This document shows, piece after piece, positions 52,401 through 60,135 of a stretch of DNA of 64,000 bases. The translations under genes and the position numbers were made by a program. Position 1 is the stretch's first letter; each line of letters opens with the position of its first letter. Source of the DNA: JAJRXR01 sp041987545 (GTDB lineage: Bacteria > Planctomycetota > Phycisphaerae > Phycisphaerales > UBA1924). The notes below the pieces were generated by a model that was given only the letters and a program-made list of their open reading frames with translations, did not search any database and was not told the origin of the DNA. The stretch is taken from assembly GCA_041987545.1 (NCBI GenBank), contig JBHIWH010000005.1, forward strand, positions 186,001-250,000. The letters run 5' to 3'.

Positions 52401-53327
52401 CTCGCGTTCGCCCGGCATGAAGACCAGCACGTCGCCCGGGCCGTGGTCCGCGCACTCGTCGATCGCCGCGGCGACGCCCTGGTACAGCCCCAATGTCTCC
52501 TCGGTCGCCGCGTCCGGGTCGGCCAGCGGGCGGTACCGCGTCTCGACCGGGTACGTCCTGCCCGAGACCTCGATGATGGGCGCGGGGACGCCGCCTTCCC
52601 CAAAGTGCTCGGCGAACCGCTGCGGGTCGATCGTCGCGCTCGTGATGACGACCTTCAGGTCCGGGCGCTTGGGCAGCAGGCGCCGCAGGTACCCGAGCAG
52701 GAAGTCGATGTTGAGGCTGCGTTCGTGCGCCTCGTCGATGATGACGGTGTCGTACTGGTTGAGGTTCCGGTCGCCCTGCGTCTCGGCGAGCAGGATGCCG
52801 TCGGTCATCAGCTTGACGAGCGACTCGGGCGAGGACTGGTCGCCGAAGCGGACCTTGTACCCGACGGCCTTGCCCAGGGGCGAGCGGAGTTCCTCGGCGA
52901 TGCGTGCCGCGACCGCGCGAGCGGCGATCCGACGGGGCTGCGTGTGCCCGATCGTGCGATCGACACCCCGCCCGAGCTCGAGGCAGATCTTGGGCAGCTG
53001 CGTGGTTTTGCCCGAGCCGGTCTCGCCGCAGACGACGACGACCTGGTTGTCCCGGATCGCGGCGGCGATCTCGTCCCGCTTCTGGCTGACGGGCAGCTCG
53101 TGGGGGTAGTCGATCTTGGGGACCGAGCCGCGCCGGCGGGCCCAGAGGGCCCCCGAGTCGTCGATGTCGCGGGCGATGCGGTCGAGGATCGGGCCCGGGT
53201 TGCTCTTGGGCTTGCGTGCCAGGCCCCTGAGGCGGGCGCGCAGGCGGGCGCGGTCCGCGGGCAGGGCCTCGCGGAGGCGGCGTTCGAGGGCCGCGAACTC
53301 CGGGGATGGGCGGTCGGTCCGGGGCAT
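49404..53327 (-). CDS. hrpA: ATP-dependent RNA helicase HrpA
   Basis: A 1307-residue DEAH-box helicase. Motifs in order: Walker A in VVCGETGSGKTTQLP, Q/Ia HTQPRRIAARAVAARI, Walker B DEAH in VIIDEAHERSLNIDFLLGYL, SAT in VITSATIDPQRF, and motif VI QRAGRCGRLGPG. The HA2 and OB-fold regions and the long DUF3418 C-terminal domain follow, ending FAQELGTSIPVSPKRLESQW as in E. coli HrpA. In E. coli the protein rescues stalled ribosomes or acts on mRNA. I chose the ATG at 53327, where homology begins; the frame is open to 53543. Its 3' end overlaps the Nramp-like gene. Confidence 0.96.
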   Translation of the reverse strand: MPRTDRPSPEFAALERRLREALPADRARLRARLRGLARKPKSNPGPILDRIARDIDDSGALWARRRGSVPKIDYPHELPVSQKRDEIAAAIRDNQVVVVCGETGSGKTTQLPKICLELGRGVDRTIGHTQPRRIAARAVAARIAEELRSPLGKAVGYKVRFGDQSSPESLVKLMTDGILLAETQGDRNLNQYDTVIIDEAHERSLNIDFLLGYLRRLLPKRPDLKVVITSATIDPQRFAEHFGEGGVPAPIIEVSGRTYPVETRYRPLADPDAATEETLGLYQGVAAAIDECADHGPGDVLVFMPGEREIRETAETLRKKFLSDRTVEVLPLYARLSPADQQRVFKSHTGRRIVVATNVAETSLTVPGIRYVVDPGTARISRYSARSKVQGLEIEAISQASANQRAGRCGRLGPGVCVRLYSRADFEAREEFTPPEIARTNLASVVLQMAALKLGRPEEFPFVEAPDHRLIKDGYETLRELGAIDDDGALTDTGREMARLPIDPRIARMVLAARDEDCLREALIIATALAAQDPRDRPLDKRDAADEAHEKFRDERSDFLDYLNIWSFYHEQSRKLSRSKLHKACAQNFLSARRLNEWREVYRQVRGLLIEMGATPRHIGEGEQADYDRVHRALLAGLLTSVGKKGERNEYEGVRGARFHLFPGSGQFEARPKWVVAGEIVRTTRVYARTVARIEPEWIESVGAHLVKRTHSEPSWDERTGRVLAFEKVTLLGLEVIPRKSVHFGPIDPQSSRELFIHHALVEGEYQTRSRTLQENRRLVRRVAGLEDKARRRDILADAQTRFAFYDTRLPPDVYSGQTFERWLKEAEHRDPDVIRMRESDLVVGDAASVSREAFPGRLGVDGDELRLRYMYKPGESRDGVTLEVPVEKLGQVRREETDWVVPGLRAEKIAALMRTLPKGVRRHFDAGLVAGELAGELEPGSRTMVEAVAEALTKRAGVRVSPGDFRVDELPEHLSMNYRVTDAQGKTLGEGRDLGALRQELAGEVKAGFEAAAGEAFNRDGLTDWDFDELPEYVETKHAGRTLRGYPALADLDGRVGLRLFESPEAAAASMRSGLARLYVHHLRDEMKYRAQHLPGIDAMRVWYAPIGDSKQLERDLLLLVADRAFVRDDADVRTRAAFVARIDDGWNRLGESVEEVCTLAATILKRRNEVAGRLDEGLPDAWRHAAADLPGQLRGLTYPGFLAATPFEWLRCYPRYLSAMLKRIEKLRTVGPQRDLAWTREVYAWAVKYEERRAKHARDGTVDPELARFRWMIEELRVSLFAQELGTSIPVSPKRLESQWERVRL

Positions 53328-53405
53328 GGGCGACCGAAGGCTAGGTTTGGAGGCGGGCGCCGAGTGTGAGTCCTCGAACGCCCGGGTCGCGCATGACGCT
53401 GGCGC

Positions 53406-53436
53406 AAAGAAAAAAGGGTGGGCCGGAAGCCCACCC
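53406..53436 (-). terminator. Rho-independent terminator (minus strand)
   Basis: Read on the minus strand, an 8-bp stem GGGTGGGC / GCCCACCC with a TTCCG loop is followed by TTTTTTCTTT. It ends the serine-hydrolase-like gene, 28 bases after its stop codon. Confidence 0.92.
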
Positions 53437-53463
53437 CTCCGTGATGCAGGTGGATGCCGGGGG

Positions 53464-55854
53464 CTACTCGGTCGGCACGTAGGCGAAGGTCGAGTCGTCC
53501 ACGGAGACGTTGAGGCGGATGTCCTCGTACTGCGTGACGGCACGCCCGAAGGCCGGGCTCTCGTCGATGATGCGGAAGGGCATCCGGACGCCGAAGACCT
53601 CGCGGTAGTCCTCGAAGATGGTCGCGACGGGGGTGGCGCCGTTGGTCAGGTCGAAGGTGAAGCCTTCCATCTTGAGGGTCGCGCCGGTCTGGGCGCTGAG
53701 GGTGAGCGTGATGACGGGGCCCTGGCGGGGGACGGCCCGGACGAGGTACGCCTCCTGCCAGTTGTACTCGGTCTTGCCGACGACCTCGACGGCCAGGAAC
53801 GCGTCGCGCAGGTCCTGGAAGGCGACGGTCGGGTGCTGGAGCCTGGCCTGGGCCAGGGCGGCGCCCTCCAGCTGCCGGTACCCCTGAGCGCTCGAGGCGG
53901 TCCACGCCTGGTCGCCCTGGATGCCCGAGCTGTAGCGGCCGAAGCGGCCCAGGTTGACGTCGAGGCGGAAGCTGTCCTCGCCGACGAGCAGCGCCGTCGC
54001 GCTGCCCTCGACGCCCTGGTTTTCGTAGGCGACCTCGCCCTTGATGCGCATGTTGTGGGCGTTCTGCCAGAGGCTCGAGCCCAGCGAGCCGAGGCGGAGG
54101 GCCATCAGGTCGTCGATGGTGGGCAGGCCCGGGCCCGGGACGGACGGGACACGGACGAGCGTGTGCTCGGCGCCGCCCTGCACGAACTCGATCGCGCCGA
54201 CGATGGGCCCGTCGAGGCCGACGAAGCCGACGCGGGTGAAGATGTCGTCCTCGAAGGCCCAGGTGTCCTCGCCCGGGAGCCAGACGAGCTCGTGCTCGCC
54301 CTCCCAGGGGACGTTCATCGCCAGGCCCGACTCGGAGCGGACGATCTCGATGTTGCCGTTGTAGTGGTCGAATCGGTAGACGCCGAGCACGCTGGAGACC
54401 TGCTCGGGCGAGAGGGCGCCGACGGCGCCGGGCTGGGACTCGATCTCGTCGAAGCCCTGGCGGGGGAGGAAGAACTCGCGGCCCTGCTGGCGGTAGTGCA
54501 TGCCCAGGACGCGTCCCTGCTCGTCGCGGACGAAGTTGACGGAGATGGCGCCGTTGGCGGCCAGGGGTCGGGCGCCGTCGGGCCCGGGGGCCTCGAGGAT
54601 GGTCGCGCCCTGGCCGGGGATGGTCAGGAAGACGTCGCCGTCCTGGTCGGTGACGAGCAGCTCGACGCCCATGCGGTCGAATCGGTAGGCGCCGGAGATG
54701 CCGGCGCTGTCGGCGTCGGCCAGGTCGCTGGCGGCGTCCCAGTCGCTGAACAGAGCGTCGGCGACGAGGGCGAAGAAGATCTCGCCCAGGTCGTCGTTGG
54801 CGGTGTTGGCCATGACGGCGAAGCCCACGTCGTCGCCGGGCATGATCGCCAGCTCGGCGGAGAACGGACCGAACGAGCCGCCGCGGCTGAAGACAGCCTT
54901 GCCCTCGTAGAACGAGGCGAGCCAGCCCATCGCGAACGAGCGCCCGTCGGAGATCGGCACGCGGGAGATCCAGGTCTGGTTGAACGCCCGCTCGGGCATG
55001 ACGCGCGTCTCGCCCACGCGGCCCCGCTCGAGACAGAACGTGATCCAGGTCGCCATGTCGTCGGCGTCGAGGCAGAGGCCGAGGGCGGGGGCGATCGGGC
55101 CGGCGGCGGGCGTCGGCTGGGCCACGAACTCCTGGGCCTTGTCGTCCCAGACGTAGCCGACCGCGCCCGACTCGGACCCGGACATGGCGGAGGTGTCGAA
55201 GAGCGCGCTCTCGAGGCTCAGGGGCTGGGCGATCCGGTCGCGGACCGCCTCGGCCCAGGTCTGGTCGAGCGAGAACTCGACCGCGGCCATGCCGGCGGTG
55301 AACGTCACGGGGTTCTCGATGAACGTCGAGCGGAACTCGGCGACGGGCTGGGCGCGGGAGGCGGCGGCGAAGATGTCGTCGCGCGACGCCGCGCCGGCCG
55401 TCAGCATGTCCAGCGGGCCCACGCCCGTCTGGTGCGAGAGCAGGTCGCCGATCGAGAACCGCCTGGCGGCGTCCCGGTCGGCGAGGGTGAAGTCGGTGAA
55501 CAGGCGCCCCGCGGGCTTGTCGAGGTACACGCGGCGGTCGGCGGCGGCCATCGCGGCCAGCGTCGCCGAGAACGTCTCGGTCACGGGGCCCACGGGGAAG
55601 ACCGTGTCCGACGTGACGGGCGTGCCGGACGCGAGGTCCGAGAAGCCGAGGTTGGCGGCCAGCTCGACCTGGCCGTCCTTCACGAGCACGAACGCGAGGC
55701 CCGGGATCTGGTTGGCCTCGCGGACGACGCCGAGGCGGCGCTCGAGCCGGTCCAGGCGGTCCTCCCAGGTGGGCTCGTCGGCGTGGGCCTGGCCCGCCAG
55801 GGTCGCGAAAACCAGGGCGGCGGCGGTCGTCTGCAGGGCTCGGCTCGCGGGCAT
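53464..55854 (-). CDS. Exported beta-lactamase-fold protein lacking the catalytic Ser/Lys
   Basis: A 796-residue exported protein (signal peptide TTAAALVFATLAGQAHA). Residues 35-370 have the serine beta-lactamase/D-Ala-D-Ala carboxypeptidase layout: VPGLAFVLVKDG-like start, LLSHQTGVG and GYVWDDK are all recognisable. The nucleophile motif SxxK, expected in F-x-x-GSVTKTFTA, reads FPVGPVTETFSA: Ser is Pro90 and Lys is Glu93, so normal hydrolysis looks impossible. A further beta-rich segment and a C-terminal LolA-like region (from about 600, NMRIKGEVAYENQGVEGSA) follow. GGGGGAAG precedes the ATG at 55854. It is probably a binding or structural protein. Confidence 0.85.
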   Translation of the reverse strand: MPASRALQTTAAALVFATLAGQAHADEPTWEDRLDRLERRLGVVREANQIPGLAFVLVKDGQVELAANLGFSDLASGTPVTSDTVFPVGPVTETFSATLAAMAAADRRVYLDKPAGRLFTDFTLADRDAARRFSIGDLLSHQTGVGPLDMLTAGAASRDDIFAAASRAQPVAEFRSTFIENPVTFTAGMAAVEFSLDQTWAEAVRDRIAQPLSLESALFDTSAMSGSESGAVGYVWDDKAQEFVAQPTPAAGPIAPALGLCLDADDMATWITFCLERGRVGETRVMPERAFNQTWISRVPISDGRSFAMGWLASFYEGKAVFSRGGSFGPFSAELAIMPGDDVGFAVMANTANDDLGEIFFALVADALFSDWDAASDLADADSAGISGAYRFDRMGVELLVTDQDGDVFLTIPGQGATILEAPGPDGARPLAANGAISVNFVRDEQGRVLGMHYRQQGREFFLPRQGFDEIESQPGAVGALSPEQVSSVLGVYRFDHYNGNIEIVRSESGLAMNVPWEGEHELVWLPGEDTWAFEDDIFTRVGFVGLDGPIVGAIEFVQGGAEHTLVRVPSVPGPGLPTIDDLMALRLGSLGSSLWQNAHNMRIKGEVAYENQGVEGSATALLVGEDSFRLDVNLGRFGRYSSGIQGDQAWTASSAQGYRQLEGAALAQARLQHPTVAFQDLRDAFLAVEVVGKTEYNWQEAYLVRAVPRQGPVITLTLSAQTGATLKMEGFTFDLTNGATPVATIFEDYREVFGVRMPFRIIDESPAFGRAVTQYEDIRLNVSVDDSTFAYVPTE

Positions 55855-55949
55855 GTCTTCCCCCGTTCTGGAACGGCGTGGTTGGGGCGGACCCCGGGCC
55901 GAGAGGGCCCCGGGGCTCCCCGGGGATGTCGGTTTTTTGGTCATCCGGG

Positions 55950-55977
55950 TTGACGCCCGAGCCGAAATCGGTAGCGT
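55950..55977 (+). promoter_or_regulatory. Possible promoter of the leader peptide
   Basis: TTGACG (55950-55955) and TAGCGT (55972-55977), 16 bases apart, resemble a sigma-70 promoter with a weak -10 box. It would start transcription about 40 bases before the small coding region at 56029. Confidence 0.35.
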
Positions 55978-56028
55978 TCTCTCGTCGGGGCGGGAACACG
56001 GCCCGCCCGGCGTGCGTTAGGAATGAAG

Positions 56029-56121
56029 ATGACGGCCCTGAACCTCCAGCAGAACACCATTCACGTCATGTGCCGAACCGGCACGGGCGGTGGCGTTCTG
56101 CACGAGGACCTGACGGGCTAG
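56029..56121 (+). CDS. Small leader-like peptide (30 residues)
   Basis: Encodes MTALNLQQNTIHVMCRTGTG and then GGVLHEDLTG. AGGA lies 6 bases before the ATG at 56029 (an ATG at 56023 is too close to it). Third codon positions are G or C in about 26 of 30 codons, like real genes here. The coding region ends 27 bases before a strong terminator. Its bases 56084-56094 are perfectly complementary to the 5' arm of that terminator, and 56070-56084 can form a separate hairpin. This is the layout of a translation-controlled attenuator for the aspartokinase-like gene at 56261. It has five Thr codons, though not in a run. It could instead be an independent microprotein. Confidence 0.6.
   Translation: MTALNLQQNTIHVMCRTGTGGGVLHEDLTG
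56070..56094 (+). promoter_or_regulatory. Candidate antiterminator region of an attenuator
   Basis: GTGCCG-AAC-CGGCAC (56070-56084) forms a small hairpin. The adjoining CGGGCGGTGGC (56084-56094) is the exact complement of GCCACCGCCCG at 56151-56161, the 5' side of the terminator. Pairing of the two would prevent the terminator from forming. Confidence 0.55.
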
Positions 56122-56147
56122 AGACCCCCAGCAACTCGGAAGCACAG

Positions 56148-56178
56148 AAGGCCACCGCCCGGAGCGGTGGCCTTTTTT
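56148..56178 (+). terminator. Rho-independent terminator (possible attenuator)
   Basis: A 9-bp GC-rich stem GGCCACCGC / GCGGTGGCC, extended by AA/TT, with a CCGGA loop and followed by TTTTTT. It lies 27 bases after the leader peptide and 82 bases before the next gene on the same strand. Confidence 0.93.
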
Positions 56179-56260
56179 CGTTGGGCCCGCGGGGCCCGGA
56201 CAACTCAGAGAGCAGAGCACCCGCCCTGAGGAGGCGGACCAACACGGCAAGGAGCCGGCC

Positions 56261-57277
56261 ATGGCACTCGACAGCACGGTGGTGATCGGATTGGACACTC
56301 CCCCGCCCGGGGCGGGGCTCGCCCAGGCGGCGGGCTGGATCGCGGACCTCGTCCGCAATCGGCGCCGGCGCGTCGTCGTCGTCGCGGGGGCCTCGTGCCG
56401 CCAGCGGCGCGCGGGCATCGCCCGGGCCAACCGGATGTCCCCGACCACCGACGCGCATGATGTCGCGCTGGCGATGGTCCAGCCCGATCTGGACGCGGCC
56501 GAGGCCGTGGGCGAGGCGCTGCGCGCGGCCGGCCTGCGCGTCGAGGTGTCGTCGGGCGAGGGGCACGCGCCCTTGAGCCGGGGCGGGCCGCTCGATGCCG
56601 AACCGCGCTTGGTGGACGCGAGGGCGTACGCCGACGCGTTCGAACTCGGGTCCGAGGTCCTTGTGGTGCCCGCGAGCGTCGGGCGGGACTTCGACGGGCG
56701 GGTCACGAGCCTCGGGGACGAGGGCTCGACGCTGACGGCGGCCTTCGTCGCCCAGCGGCTGGCGCTGCCCCTGACGGTCCTTCGCGACATGGACGCGGAG
56801 TGGCGCGTGCCCCGCCGTGCGGCGCTGTTCGCGCGGCGCCACGGGCTGCGGTTCGACGTCGTCTCGCCGGGCGGGGCGCCGATCGCCCGGTTCGACCCGC
56901 TCGCGCCAGACGAGCCCTCGGGGCCCCGGCTGCGGGTCGCGCTGCTCGGGCTCGGGCGCGTCGGGATGGGCGTGTTCCAGAAGCTCGCGGGATCGCCCGA
57001 GAGCTACGAGATCGTCGGCGTCGCGCTCTCCTCGAGGGACGCTCGGTTCGCGGGCGAGCTGCCGCCACGGCTGGTCTCGTTCGACGCGGGCGAGATCCTC
57101 TCGCGGCGGGCGGACGTGATCATCGACCTGACCGAGCCCGACGACCCGATGTCCGAGCTGGGCGACGAGGCGCGCCGGAGCGGGGCGAACGTCGTGCGTG
57201 GCTCGGGCTCGTGGTCGCCCGCGCCCAGGATCCCGATCTCGACCTGGCGAGCGGGCGCGAGCGCCGCGTCCGCGTGA
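56261..57277 (+). CDS. Short aspartokinase/homoserine-dehydrogenase-like fusion
   Basis: A 338-residue protein. Residues 1-220 resemble a degenerate amino acid kinase domain of the aspartokinase type: GRDFDGRVTSLGDEGSTLTAAFVAQRL matches the GRTTTLGRGGSD region, but the N-terminal KFGGT motif is missing. Residues 224-311 match the NAD(P)-binding part of homoserine dehydrogenase (LRVALLGLGRVGMGVFQKL, ADVIIDLTEPD, GANVV). The catalytic half of homoserine dehydrogenase and the ACT domains are absent, and the last 25 residues look unrelated, so a truncation or late frameshift is possible. AAGGAG lies 6 bases before the ATG. A possible attenuator precedes it. A regulatory rather than catalytic role is plausible. 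Confidence 0.6.
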   Translation: MALDSTVVIGLDTPPPGAGLAQAAGWIADLVRNRRRRVVVVAGASCRQRRAGIARANRMSPTTDAHDVALAMVQPDLDAAEAVGEALRAAGLRVEVSSGEGHAPLSRGGPLDAEPRLVDARAYADAFELGSEVLVVPASVGRDFDGRVTSLGDEGSTLTAAFVAQRLALPLTVLRDMDAEWRVPRRAALFARRHGLRFDVVSPGGAPIARFDPLAPDEPSGPRLRVALLGLGRVGMGVFQKLAGSPESYEIVGVALSSRDARFAGELPPRLVSFDAGEILSRRADVIIDLTEPDDPMSELGDEARRSGANVVRGSGSWSPAPRIPISTWRAGASAASA

Positions 57278-57298
57278 ACCCGACGACCCTGGGGGCGA

Positions 57299-58117
57299 TC
57301 AGCCCCTCGCCGCACGGACCGCGGCGACCATCCGCTCGCACGCCGCGGCGTCGAGCGGGTTGGACCAGAGCCCGTCCTGCTTGAGCGCCGAGCCGACGAT
57401 GAGCGCGTCGGCGTGCTCGAGCAGGGCGGGCGTCCGTTCTGGGGTCACGCCCGAGCCGACCAGGACGGGCAGCGAGGTCGCGCCCCGGGCCTCGGCGAGG
57501 TCCCCGGGCGCGGTCGCCCGGCCCGTCGAGGCGCCGGTGACAATAACGCCGTCGGCGCCGAAGAACTCGGCGGCGTGGACGCTCTCGGCCAGCGAGACGT
57601 CCGCCGTGATCGCGTGCGAGGCGTGCTTCTTCTTGACGTCGCAGAACACGGCGACGCCCTCGGCGCCGATCGACTTGCGGTACCTCAGCAGCTCGCCCGC
57701 CTCGGCCTTGGCCAGCAGTCCCTCGTCGGCGACGTGGGCGAAGACGAAGTTCTCGCACCGGATGAACGACGCGCCGACGGCGTGGGCGACGGCCAACGCC
57801 TGGCGGTTCCCGCCCGACAGGATCTGCACGCCCAGCGGGACCTCGACCGCCCCGGCGACCTCGTGACCGGCGCGAGTCATGGCGGCGGTGGTCTCCGGGC
57901 CCAGCGCGTCGCCGTGGACGTACGGGCGGTCGTGCATGTTCTCGATGATGAGCGCGTCGAATCCGAGCGAGGCGAGCGTGCGGGCCTCCTCGCGGGCGAT
58001 CGAGGCGATCTCGGCGACCGACGAGCCGTCGTGGGCGGGCGTGCCGGGCAGGGCGCGGACGTGCACCATGCCAACAAGGGCCTTGGCGGGCAGGGGGCTG
58101 GGCGTGGGGAAGGGCAT
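57299..58117 (-). CDS. BtpA/SgcQ-family TIM-barrel protein
   Basis: A 272-residue protein of the BtpA family. Typical segments are LVGMVHVRALPGTP at the start, LASLGFDALIIENMHDRPY, FIRCENFVFAHVADEG, FCDVKKKHASH and VIVTGASTGRATAPGDL near the end. BtpA stabilises photosystem I in cyanobacteria; relatives in non-photosynthetic bacteria (SgcQ) are putative sugar or nucleoside-related enzymes. No activity can be assigned here. AGGAG lies 6 bases before the ATG. It is convergent with the aspartokinase-like gene and divergent from the HD-domain gene. Confidence 0.9.
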   Translation of the reverse strand: MPFPTPSPLPAKALVGMVHVRALPGTPAHDGSSVAEIASIAREEARTLASLGFDALIIENMHDRPYVHGDALGPETTAAMTRAGHEVAGAVEVPLGVQILSGGNRQALAVAHAVGASFIRCENFVFAHVADEGLLAKAEAGELLRYRKSIGAEGVAVFCDVKKKHASHAITADVSLAESVHAAEFFGADGVIVTGASTGRATAPGDLAEARGATSLPVLVGSGVTPERTPALLEHADALIVGSALKQDGLWSNPLDAAACERMVAAVRAARG

Positions 58118-58165
58118 CGCGGGCTCCTGGTCGGGCAATCGTACTCGCCCCGGTAGACTGGCTGC

Positions 58166-58750
58166 ATGCCTGAGACGACGATGACCGAGTCCGACGCCCG
58201 AGCGCTGATGGAGGAGTGGACGCAGAACCCGGCCCTGCGGGTGCACATGGAGTGCGTCGCGGCGAGCATGCGGGCGTACTCCAGGGAGCTGGCCCCGGGC
58301 GAGGAGGGGGACTGGGTCGTCTGCGGGCTGCTGCACGACTTCGACTACGAGAAGCACCCGACCGAGGCCGAGCACCCGTTCGTGGGCGTGAAGCACCTGG
58401 AGTCGATCGGCGTCGGCGAGCCGATCAGGACGGCGATCCTCGGGCACGCGGCGTACTCGGGCGTGACCCGCGAGACGCCGATGGGGGTCGCGCTGTTCGC
58501 GGTGGACGAGCTGAGCGGGTTCATCGTCGCGTGCTCGAAGGTCAGGCCGGACGGCATCGCGTCGCTGGGCGCCAAGAGCGTGAAGAAGAAGCTCAAGGAC
58601 AAGGCCTTCGCGGCGGCCGTCTCCCGCGAGGACATCGCGACGGGGATCGAGGAACTGACTCCCCTGATGGGCGAGGGCTTTGATCTGACGGCCCACATCG
58701 AGCGGTGCATCGACGCGATACGGGGCGAGGCCGAGCGGCTCGGTCTGTAG
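58166..58750 (+). CDS. HD-domain putative hydrolase
   Basis: A 194-residue cytosolic protein. The HD motif is in VCGLLHDFDYEKHP, with an earlier His in LRVHMECVAASMRAY and later ILGHAAYSGV and Asp in LFAVDELSGF, the metal-ligand order of HD-type phosphohydrolases. Short relatives are often annotated as HDIG-type proteins; the substrate, probably a nucleotide, is unknown. The ATG at 58166 lacks a strong ribosome site. It is divergent from the BtpA-like gene, with 48 bases between the starts, and convergent with the nucleoside transporter. Confidence 0.85.
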   Translation: MPETTMTESDARALMEEWTQNPALRVHMECVAASMRAYSRELAPGEEGDWVVCGLLHDFDYEKHPTEAEHPFVGVKHLESIGVGEPIRTAILGHAAYSGVTRETPMGVALFAVDELSGFIVACSKVRPDGIASLGAKSVKKKLKDKAFAAAVSREDIATGIEELTPLMGEGFDLTAHIERCIDAIRGEAERLGL

Positions 58751-58759
58751 CGTCGCCGG

Positions 58760-60061
58760 CTAGGACGCGATGAACAGGCCCGCGACGGCGGCGGTCATCC
58801 AGGACGCCAGCGCCCCGCCGAGCATGGCGCGGAATCCGAGCGAGACGAACTCGCGGCGCTTGCCCGGGGCGATGACGGAGAGGCCCCCGATCTGGATGGC
58901 GATGGAGGCGAAGTTGGCGAAGCCGCAGAGGGCGTAGGCGCCGATCTGCCCGGTGCGGGCGCTGAGCCTGGCGCCCTCGGGGTCGTTGAGCGCCTCGCCG
59001 AGGCGCATGTAGGCGATGAACTCGGTGAGGACGATCTTCTGGCCCATGAGCGAGCCGAAGGCGGTGCAATCCTTCCACTCGACGCCCATCGCCCAGGCCA
59101 GGGGCGTGAAGAGCCAGCCGAGGATCATCTCGATGCTGAGGGTCTCCCAGCCCGTGCCGTCGCGCATGTCGATGGGGTCCGGGTCGAGCTGGCCGCCCAG
59201 CCAGGCGAGCGGCATGTTGACCAGGGCGACGATGGAGACGAAGGCGATGATCATCGCGACGATGTTGAGGGCGAGCTTCATCCCGTCGGTCGCGCCGGCG
59301 GCGGCGGCGTCGAGGGCGTTGACGTGCGGGCGCTCGATCTCGGCCATGCGGACGGCCTCGTCCATCGGGTCCTCGGTCTCGGGGACCATGACCTTGGCAA
59401 TCACGAAGGCGGCGGGCGCGGACATCAGGCTCGCGGTCAGCAGGTGACGGATGAACAGCTCGCGCGAGGCGTCGTCGGTCCCGCCGAGCATGCCGACGTA
59501 GACGACGAGCACCGAGCCGGCGATGGTCGCGAACCCCCCCACCATCAGCGTCATGATCTGCGAGCGGGTCATGCGGTCGATGTAGGGCTTGACGCACAGG
59601 GGCGCCTCGGTCTGCCCGACAAAGACGTTGGCCGCCATCGCCAGCGCCTCGGCGCCGGTCACGCCCATCGTCCGGCGCAGCACCCAGGCCAGGGCGGCGA
59701 TCAGCCGTTGCATCACGCCCACGTGGTACAGCAGGCTCATGAGCGAGGCGAAGAAGATGACGATCGCCATGGCGTGGATGGCGAAGACGAACCCCTCGCC
59801 GTTCTCGCCCAGGTCGGCCAGCCCGCCCCAGACGAACTCGGTGCCGGCCTGTGCCGAGGAGATCGCGTCGTTGATGAGCGAGGCGAGGCCGTCGAAGAGT
59901 TGGACGACGCCGGGGGTCTTGAGCAGGAGGACCGCGAGGGCGAGTTGGAGCGCGAGCCCGCCGACGATGATCCGCCAGGGCACGCGGCGGCGCTCGGTGG
60001 ACATCGCCCACGCGATGGCGATGAGCACGAGCACGCCGAGGATGCCGACCGGTGATCCCAT
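58760..60061 (-). CDS. Concentrative nucleoside transporter (NupC/CNT family)
   Basis: A 433-residue inner-membrane protein of the CNT family that imports nucleosides with protons or sodium. Family motifs are visible: MAANVFVGQTEAPLCVKPYI (the nucleoside-binding hairpin), MTLMVGGFATIAGSVLVVYV, GQKIVLTEFIAYM and ALCGFANFASIAIQIGG. It is divergent from the uridine-kinase-like gene at 60136, with 74 bases between them, which suits uptake followed by phosphorylation. Confidence 0.95.
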   Translation of the reverse strand: MGSPVGILGVLVLIAIAWAMSTERRRVPWRIIVGGLALQLALAVLLLKTPGVVQLFDGLASLINDAISSAQAGTEFVWGGLADLGENGEGFVFAIHAMAIVIFFASLMSLLYHVGVMQRLIAALAWVLRRTMGVTGAEALAMAANVFVGQTEAPLCVKPYIDRMTRSQIMTLMVGGFATIAGSVLVVYVGMLGGTDDASRELFIRHLLTASLMSAPAAFVIAKVMVPETEDPMDEAVRMAEIERPHVNALDAAAAGATDGMKLALNIVAMIIAFVSIVALVNMPLAWLGGQLDPDPIDMRDGTGWETLSIEMILGWLFTPLAWAMGVEWKDCTAFGSLMGQKIVLTEFIAYMRLGEALNDPEGARLSARTGQIGAYALCGFANFASIAIQIGGLSVIAPGKRREFVSLGFRAMLGGALASWMTAAVAGLFIAS

Positions 60062-60135
60062 GGCGTATTCCCAGGGGGCGCGGGGCGGCGAGCCTACCCG
60101 ACCGGGTCGGTCTCGGCGAGCTAGCCTTGGCCGCG

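Noticed and set aside
53116..55953. A 945-codon plus-strand open frame and a 1063-codon minus-strand frame over the serine-hydrolase-like gene
   Set aside because: Both are shadows of the gene at 53464-55854; composition is repetitive Arg/Pro or Gly/Asp and no motif is seen.
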